Source: Peribacillus deserti
GTDB lineage: Bacteria > Bacillota > Bacilli > Bacillales > DSM-1321
Direction: 5' to 3'
Length of the DNA stretch: 39,484 nucleotides
NCBI RefSeq assembly: GCF_002863585.1
Contig: NZ_PGUY01000015.1
Span: 1 to 39,484, forward strand
The notes beneath the pieces are model-generated. The model ran no database searches, had not been told where the DNA came from, and was given only the letters and a program-made list of their open reading frames with translations. The translations under genes were made by a program, and so were the position numbers. This document shows positions 35,520 through 39,484 of this stretch, piece by piece. How positions within the stretch are numbered: position 1 is the stretch's first letter; each line of letters begins with the position of its first letter.

Positions 35520-36341
35520 TTATAATCTGTCAAAATAATTACCTGGTTTAACAGTGATCTTTTTCTCTTTTACATCCACATCCGAAAGTCTGACTAAGGA
35601 TACATAATCATTCACGAGCCTGCCCTCAGCATTCTCTGATTCGACAAGGACCGATATGCCGGCTACCGCGGCATTGAATTCCTCCAGCAGGCTTACCATA
35701 CCATTTATCGTGCCTCCAGCCTTCATGAAGTCATCCACAATGAGAACTCTCGAACCTTGAGCAAGGCTGCGTTTGGAAAGACCCATCGTCTGGATCCGTT
35801 TAGACGAACCGGATACATAATTAATGCTCACAGTTGATCCTTCTGTTACTTTGCTGTCACTGCGGACTATCACTACTGGGACATTCAAGAAGCTGGCTGC
35901 TGCATAAGCAATGGGAATTCCCTTTGTTGCAACAGTCATTACAACATCAATAGACTTCTCAGAGTATGCTGAAGCAATTAATCGGCCCACTTTTTTTAAG
36001 ACCTGGGGATCCCCAAGGATATCCATCATAAACAAATATCCTCCAGGCAGAAGGCGGTCAGGGTTGGCGATCGTCTCACACATTTCGTTTATAAATGCAT
36101 GCGCTTCATCCGGATGGCTCTTTACAATGTATTTTACCCCTCCCGCAGCTCCTGGTACAGTAATCAGCCTGCCGATACCACGATGTTCAAAGGTTTCCTT
36201 AATGATCGTTAAGTCTTCGCTTATGGAGGATTTAGCTGAACCATACCGATCGGCAAAAAAAGTCAAAGGCACAAGCTGGAATGGATGGTCGAGCAAATAA
36301 TGTGTCATATCAACTAGTCTTTCGCTCCGGCGAAATTTCAA
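35520..36341 (-). CDS. purR: Purine operon repressor PurR
   Basis: Represses purine genes; PRPP releases it from DNA. The 273-residue product has an N-terminal winged helix ([40 protein letters not shown]) and a C-terminal phosphoribosyltransferase-like domain with the PRPP loop [13 protein letters not shown] near 202. I chose the TTG at 36341, giving (M)[10 protein letters not shown] as in B. subtilis, with GAGGTG 6 bases upstream; a GTG three codons earlier falls in that site. A PurBox pair flanks its promoter, so it should repress itself. yabJ follows. Confidence 0.96.
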   Translation of the reverse strand: MKFRRSERLVDMTHYLLDHPFQLVPLTFFADRYGSAKSSISEDLTIIKETFEHRGIGRLITVPGAAGGVKYIVKSHPDEAHAFINEMCETIANPDRLLPGGYLFMMDILGDPQVLKKVGRLIASAYSEKSIDVVMTVATKGIPIAYAAASFLNVPVVIVRSDSKVTEGSTVSINYVSGSSKRIQTMGLSKRSLAQGSRVLIVDDFMKAGGTINGMVSLLEEFNAAVAGISVLVESENAEGRLVNDYVSLVRLSDVDVKEKKITVKPGNYFDRL

Positions 36342-36358
36342 TAGCGGCACCTCGTTTA

Positions 36359-36408
36359 AAAACCGAATATTTTAAATTAATATACCATTAATGTACGGGT
36401 TTATTCAA
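36359..36408 (-). promoter_or_regulatory. purR promoter with PurBox pair
   Basis: Promoter on the minus strand: TTGAAT (36403-36408) and TATATT (36379-36384), 18 bases apart. The TTGAAT overlaps the ispE stop codon. PurBox 2 on the plus strand, AAAACCGAATATT (36359-36371), matches AWWWCCGAACWWT except one base. PurBox 1 on the minus strand, AAACCCGTACATT (36390-36402), has two mismatches. The boxes are inverted and 18 bases apart, the arrangement PurR uses in B. subtilis. Confidence 0.72.
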
Positions 36409-37270
36409 GTGTGTTTCGTTCACCTAGAATTCGGACCGTATAAACCTGGTCACAAAATCCCCTTAGGCCGTTATAGATCCGCTGTACCCTCGATTCATGC
36501 TCTACAAGGCCAAAAACGGTCGGTCCGCTTCCGCTCATTAGTACTGCATCCGCTCCAAATCGCTTCATTTGATCTTTTATATGTGCAACTTCCGGATTTG
36601 TATACAGTGTTACCTGCTCTAATACGTTCTTAAGATTAGAGCATACTTTCCGGTAATCGGACAGTTCAAGCGCCGAAATCATTTGCAGTATATCTGGGTG
36701 ATCAGCATCAGCGACATTCAGTCTTTTATATACATCAGCTGTGGAAACACCAATGGTCGGCTTTGCCAATATAATCCAGCACTTTGGGGGAACTGGGAGA
36801 TGTTCAATTTTTTCACCTCTGCCTGTAGCCAGTGCGGTACCGCCATACACACAAAACGGAACATCCGAGCCAATTTCCGAACCCAGCTCTGCCAGCTCAT
36901 CCAGAGTCAATCCCAGCTTCCAAAGCCTGTTCAGTCCCCTTAATGTAGCCGCAGCGTCACTGCTTCCTCCGGCCAGGCCTGCAGCAACGGGAATGTGTTT
37001 TTCGATGGATATACTGACTCCGGTCCGGACTTTATATCTATCTTTTAACAACGCAGCTGCCTGGTACGCCAGATTTCTGTTATCATCAGGAACAAACCGG
37101 TTATGGGAAATGATTCGAATCTCATTAGCCGCCAAATCGCTTAGCTCTATCCTGTCTGCCAGATCAACGGTTGTCATGACCATTTCCACTTCGTGATATC
37201 CATCAGGACGCTTATAAAGCACATCCAAAGCCAAATTTATTTTAGCAGGCGCTTTCTCCATCAGTTTCAT
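36401..37270 (-). CDS. ispE: 4-diphosphocytidyl-2-C-methyl-D-erythritol kinase
   Basis: Phosphorylates CDP-ME in the MEP isoprenoid pathway. The 289-residue product (B. subtilis 289) is a GHMP kinase: [20 protein letters not shown] near residue 6, the ATP loop [20 protein letters not shown] near 91, and [13 protein letters not shown] near 249. I chose the ATG at 37270, with AGTAGGTG upstream; sixteen upstream codons are not family-like. An extended -10 (TGATAAAAT on the minus strand near 37315) may mark its promoter, without a clear -35. purR follows. Confidence 0.96.
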   Translation of the reverse strand: MKLMEKAPAKINLALDVLYKRPDGYHEVEMVMTTVDLADRIELSDLAANEIRIISHNRFVPDDNRNLAYQAAALLKDRYKVRTGVSISIEKHIPVAAGLAGGSSDAAATLRGLNRLWKLGLTLDELAELGSEIGSDVPFCVYGGTALATGRGEKIEHLPVPPKCWIILAKPTIGVSTADVYKRLNVADADHPDILQMISALELSDYRKVCSNLKNVLEQVTLYTNPEVAHIKDQMKRFGADAVLMSGSGPTVFGLVEHESRVQRIYNGLRGFCDQVYTVRILGERNTLE

Positions 37271-37417
37271 TTTTTCACCTACTTTACGTCTCTTAAAAAT
37301 TCTTGTCCATTTTATCATTTAAGCTTATTCTAAAGCTTTTTTCAAGGGCATTCAAATAGCAGGGGGGCAATTCAAAGTTTTTGATAGTGAAACCCGGAAA
37401 TCAAAGTCTCCACTGTA

Positions 37418-37457
37418 AGAAAAGAGCCCGGCTGATAGATGTGCTATCAAGCCGGGC
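37418..37457 (-). terminator. Rho-independent terminator of sspF
   Basis: A near-perfect 13-bp stem, GCCCGGCTTGATAG against CTATCAGCCGGGC, has a 5-base loop, then TCTTTTCTT on the minus strand. It is one of the strongest hairpins in the window. Confidence 0.92.
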
Positions 37458-37494
37458 CCCTATGCCGCAGTACGGATTATTTGATCATGCCTTT

Positions 37495-37677
37495 TTATTG
37501 TTGTGAACGGTTTAGCATTTGCTGCTGAGCCAATTCAACTGCACGTTTTACCATGTTTCCAGCATCCTTTGCCCTAATGCCGCCCCAGCCATCCTTTTGG
37601 ACAACATCATAAAATCCAAGGTCCTTAGCCAGTTCTTCCTTAAATGATTCAGACATGAAACCGCCTCTTCTGCCCAA
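37495..37677 (-). CDS. sspF: Small acid-soluble spore protein, alpha/beta type (SspF)
   Basis: The 60-residue DNA-coating spore protein protects forespore DNA. It has the family core [20 protein letters not shown] then [20 protein letters not shown], including the EL germination-protease cleavage context. I chose the TTG at 37677, giving (M)GRRGGFMSE as in B. subtilis SspF (about 61), with AAGGAG 9 bases upstream. It should be a forespore sigma-G gene, but I could not find a clear sigma-G promoter. It lies between veg and ispE, as in B. subtilis. Confidence 0.95.
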   Translation of the reverse strand: MGRRGGFMSESFKEELAKDLGFYDVVQKDGWGGIRAKDAGNMVKRAVELAQQQMLNRSQQ

Positions 37678-37784
37678 TCGGAACAACTCCTTCTTAATAC
37701 TGCGGCATACATAGTTTAAGTAGGATTGATTAAATCATAAGAGGGTATTTTTAGAAATAGAAATGTTCGAGCAAAAATCAGGCA

Positions 37785-37817
37785 AATAAAAAAGCAGTAA
37801 ACCAATTAGTTTACTGC
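37785..37817 (-). terminator. Rho-independent terminator of veg, overlapping its stop
   Basis: On the minus strand GCAGTAAAC (37809-37817) pairs perfectly with GTTTACTGC (37794-37802), then TTTTTTATTT. The upstream arm contains the veg stop codon. Confidence 0.9.
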
Positions 37818-38080
37818 CCGCTTAAAGCCACGCTTCCTGCTGTTTCATCAAAGAAGGTTAATTGTACAGTTTCTGTTAAAACATCTGCATAACTGTAGGA
37901 GACTCTTTCAAATGCATTTTCATCCTGATCAAGCTCTATAACAAAAACAGAAGGATAAGTCTCTGCTAATGTACCTAGTCGCTCAACCGTTTTTCTTCTT
38001 CCACCGTTCGCTTTTAAAAGAAGCCTTTTCCCAAGATTTGAGTCTAGGGCAATTTTAATATCAGCTAAAGTTTTTGGCAT
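37811..38080 (-). CDS. veg: Veg protein
   Basis: The 89-residue product closely follows B. subtilis Veg (86): [77 protein letters not shown]. No enzyme motif or membrane helix is seen. In B. subtilis Veg promotes biofilm by antagonising SinR and is strongly expressed in vegetative cells. GAGGTGG precedes the ATG. Its strong promoter is directly upstream. Confidence 0.96.
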   Translation of the reverse strand: MPKTLADIKIALDSNLGKRLLLKANGGRRKTVERLGTLAETYPSVFVIELDQDENAFERVSYSYADVLTETVQLTFFDETAGSVALSGQ

Positions 38081-38102
38081 TCAGGTCCACCTCACTAAGT
38101 GT

Positions 38103-38132
38103 AGTATATCACAAACCGCGGCCTTCAGTCAA
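38103..38132 (-). promoter_or_regulatory. Sigma-A promoter of veg
   Basis: On the minus strand TTGACT (38127-38132) and TATACT (38103-38108) are 18 bases apart, with TGA before the -10 (extended -10). The upstream DNA is very A+T-rich, like an UP element. veg is known for one of the strongest B. subtilis promoters. Confidence 0.78.
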
Positions 38133-38302
38133 ACAAAAATATAAATTATATCAATTCTTAAATTTGTTTGTCAATGATTTTTTTATTACTCATACCTACA
38201 AAAAACAACATTTTTAATCTACCCAATTTGTCGAAAAATATGTATGTTATTTGTAAAAACCTTATATTTTCTTAAAATCTTATTTAAAATGCTTCCAATC
38301 TA

Positions 38303-38335
38303 TAAAAAAACAAGCCGCTGAGTGTGGACGGCTTG
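38303..38335 (-). terminator. Rho-independent terminator of yabG
   Basis: On the minus strand CAAGCCG (38329-38335) pairs with CGGCTTG (38311-38317) around an 11-base loop, then TTTTTTT. It begins a few bases past the yabG stop. Confidence 0.9.
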
Positions 38336-38339
38336 CTTT

Positions 38340-39224
38340 TTATTCTTCATTCTGCTGAACAGGATTGAAAGGGAGACCTGTACGCAGGACCCCTTTTGTT
38401 TCAATGCCGCCCAGACCTTTCTCACCCGTTAAGGTATTTCTAAGGACTTCCCATACATTAATCCGGTCCATAAAGGGAGTAAAGCTGATTTTAGCTACGA
38501 TATATACAGGGTCAAGTGCATGAATATTGACTCGCGAAGGGGAACTGGCAAAGTTAGCGCCTGCCTGTATAAGTGATTCAAAATGGGATTGACAGGCACC
38601 TGCAAAAATCACCAGCTGGTCCAGGTTAGGTATTTTCCTTCTAGCTTCTCTTACGGTTTGAACAAAATGTCTTGAATGCCGGTAAGCATTTAAATCATTC
38701 ATCTTTCCTTTTGCTTTGGAATAAGAATCATGACCGGTGATAACTAGAATGTCAGGCCGATACAGATCTAAAAGAGGGATGATTTTCTGGGGCATTTCCT
38801 TCTCATTGCAATAAATGCCCTGTACAGGAATTCCCACTTTTTCATATACATCCATACACTTTTTTAAATAAGTAGGATCTCCGTCTAAATGAAGAACTCT
38901 CCCAGGAATTTGAAAATAGTCTCCTGTATGCCTGTACGCACTGGTGGCATCATAATCCCTCCTCATTTTAAGCAATTCATAATCCTGGGAAAAAAGTAAA
39001 AATGATTTCTCCAGCAATTCTTCTTGCTTTTTTCGCCGAAAGCTCTGTTCTTGAACATCCATTAGCTTTAAGTCATGGAAGGGCGCATCTGCAATCAGCC
39101 TGAGATCCTCTCCATACAGGACAGCTTGTAAATCTCCATTTTCTTCTTTAAAGTCAATCACCCTAAATAAAATATCACAATTAAAGGATATTCGTCCGAC
39201 AATATCATTTATCTTTATACTCAT
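38340..39224 (-). CDS. yabG: Sporulation-specific coat protease YabG
   Basis: Processes spore coat proteins in the mother cell. The 294-residue product has an SH3-like N-terminus (KINDIVGRISFNCDILFRVI) and a conserved protease region: RVLHLDGDPTYLKKCMDVYE, DILVITGHDSYSK with a histidine-containing GHDSYS near 163, VIFAGACQSHFESLIQAGAN near 206 with a Cys that fits a caspase-like (clan CD) site, and ASSPSRVNIHALDPVYIVAK. The His/Cys catalytic reading follows what is reported for YabG. GAGGTGAGGAT precedes the ATG. A CATAAGATA on the minus strand (39257-39265) fits a sigma-K -10, but no -35 is clear. Confidence 0.95.
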   Translation of the reverse strand: MSIKINDIVGRISFNCDILFRVIDFKEENGDLQAVLYGEDLRLIADAPFHDLKLMDVQEQSFRRKKQEELLEKSFLLFSQDYELLKMRRDYDATSAYRHTGDYFQIPGRVLHLDGDPTYLKKCMDVYEKVGIPVQGIYCNEKEMPQKIIPLLDLYRPDILVITGHDSYSKAKGKMNDLNAYRHSRHFVQTVREARRKIPNLDQLVIFAGACQSHFESLIQAGANFASSPSRVNIHALDPVYIVAKISFTPFMDRINVWEVLRNTLTGEKGLGGIETKGVLRTGLPFNPVQQNEE

Positions 39225-39367
39225 TCATCCTCACCTCATGGTTAGGGAAACTAACTTATCTTATGTTTATGGGTAGAATTTCATCAATGCTTCTTGATAG
39301 GCTATGCAGAAGAAAAGAAAGATGTGAAGAATACTTGTATGATAAAGCTCTTTTCTAAAAGATTGTT

Positions 39368-39484
39368 GTTTTTAATAAGTTCTGTGAACCTACCCTATTG
39401 TTAATCAGGTTGATTGGAACGTAAGGTGCGAGACTCCTGCGGGAGCAGCGGGACAGGTGAGACCCCACAGGCGGAGCCGAGGAG
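39368..39484 (+). repeat. Interspersed repeat copy E, cut by window edge
   Basis: It has the same left flank as copy A (TTTTTAATAAG...CCCTATTGTT), then GATTGGAACGTAAGGTGCGA, the GACTCCTGCGGGAGCAGCGG run, GGTGAGACCCCACAGGCGG and CGAGGAG at the edge. It lacks the 50-base insertion of copy A. The rest lies outside the window. Confidence 0.85.

Noticed and set aside
37326-37343. AAGCTT repeat (two copies 6 bases apart) upstream of ispE as an operator
   Set aside because: It is only an imperfect palindrome of common A+T-rich words; no known regulator site fits.
37687-37790. Sigma-G promoter for sspF
   Set aside because: The best match (AAAATA with AATCCTA) is too weak to call, although biology predicts one.

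Overview
The window is a chromosomal block from a low-to-moderate G+C, endospore-forming Firmicute of the family Bacillaceae. Almost every gene lies on the minus strand. Read right to left, the gene order is yabG, veg, sspF, ispE, purR, yabJ, spoVG, glmU, prs, ctc, pth, fin, mfd, spoVT, yabM, yabN, yabO, yabP, yabQ, divIC, yabR, (tRNA-Met), spoIIE, yabS, yabT, tilS, hprT, ftsH, coaX, hslO, yacD, cysK, folP, folB, folK, yazB, dusB, lysS, and then the promoters of a ribosomal RNA operon that runs off the left edge. This is the well-known origin-proximal order of Bacillus subtilis and its relatives. Sporulation genes (spoIIE, spoVT, spoVG, yabG, sspF, yabP/yabQ, fin) show the organism forms endospores. 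A sigma-B-type promoter before ctc suggests it has the general stress response.

Layout. 1-600: tandem rRNA promoters and an interspersed repeat. 600-6300: translation and folate genes (lysS, dusB, yazB, folK, folB, folP), then cysK. The p-aminobenzoate genes (pabB/pabA/pabC), which sit between cysK and folP in B. subtilis, are absent here. 6400-11500: yacD, hslO, coaX and ftsH, with an unexplained 300-base gap holding a terminator-like hairpin before coaX. 11500-18000: hprT, tilS, yabT, yabS, spoIIE. 17900-19970: a 2.1-kb stretch without protein genes, holding a spoIIE-type promoter, a tRNA-Met on the plus strand, two interspersed repeats (one split by a second repeat family) and a degenerate 21-bp tandem array. 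19970-25300: the yabR, divIC, yabQ, yabP, yabO, yabN, yabM cluster (cell division, spore coat assembly, ribosome quality control). 25400-34250: spoVT, mfd, fin, pth, ctc, prs, glmU. 34400-39484: spoVG, yabJ, purR, ispE, sspF, veg, yabG, and two more repeat copies.

Regulation is unusually readable from the sequence: a sigma-H promoter (spoVG), a sigma-G promoter (spoVT), a sigma-B-like promoter (ctc), a Spo0A-type sigma-A promoter with a 21-bp spacer (spoIIE), a PurBox pair (purR), strong sigma-A promoters (veg, yabR, cysK, rrn, tRNA), and many Rho-independent terminators, several of which include the stop codon of the gene they end.

I did not find a convincing new multi-gene system; the protein content is conserved core. 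The least explained material is non-coding: five related interspersed repeats (all in the same orientation, opposite to the genes), a second repeat family nested in one of them, the 21-bp tandem array, and a possible leader RNA or small RNA upstream of coaX. Gene names rest on recalled similarity to B. subtilis proteins, not on a database search.
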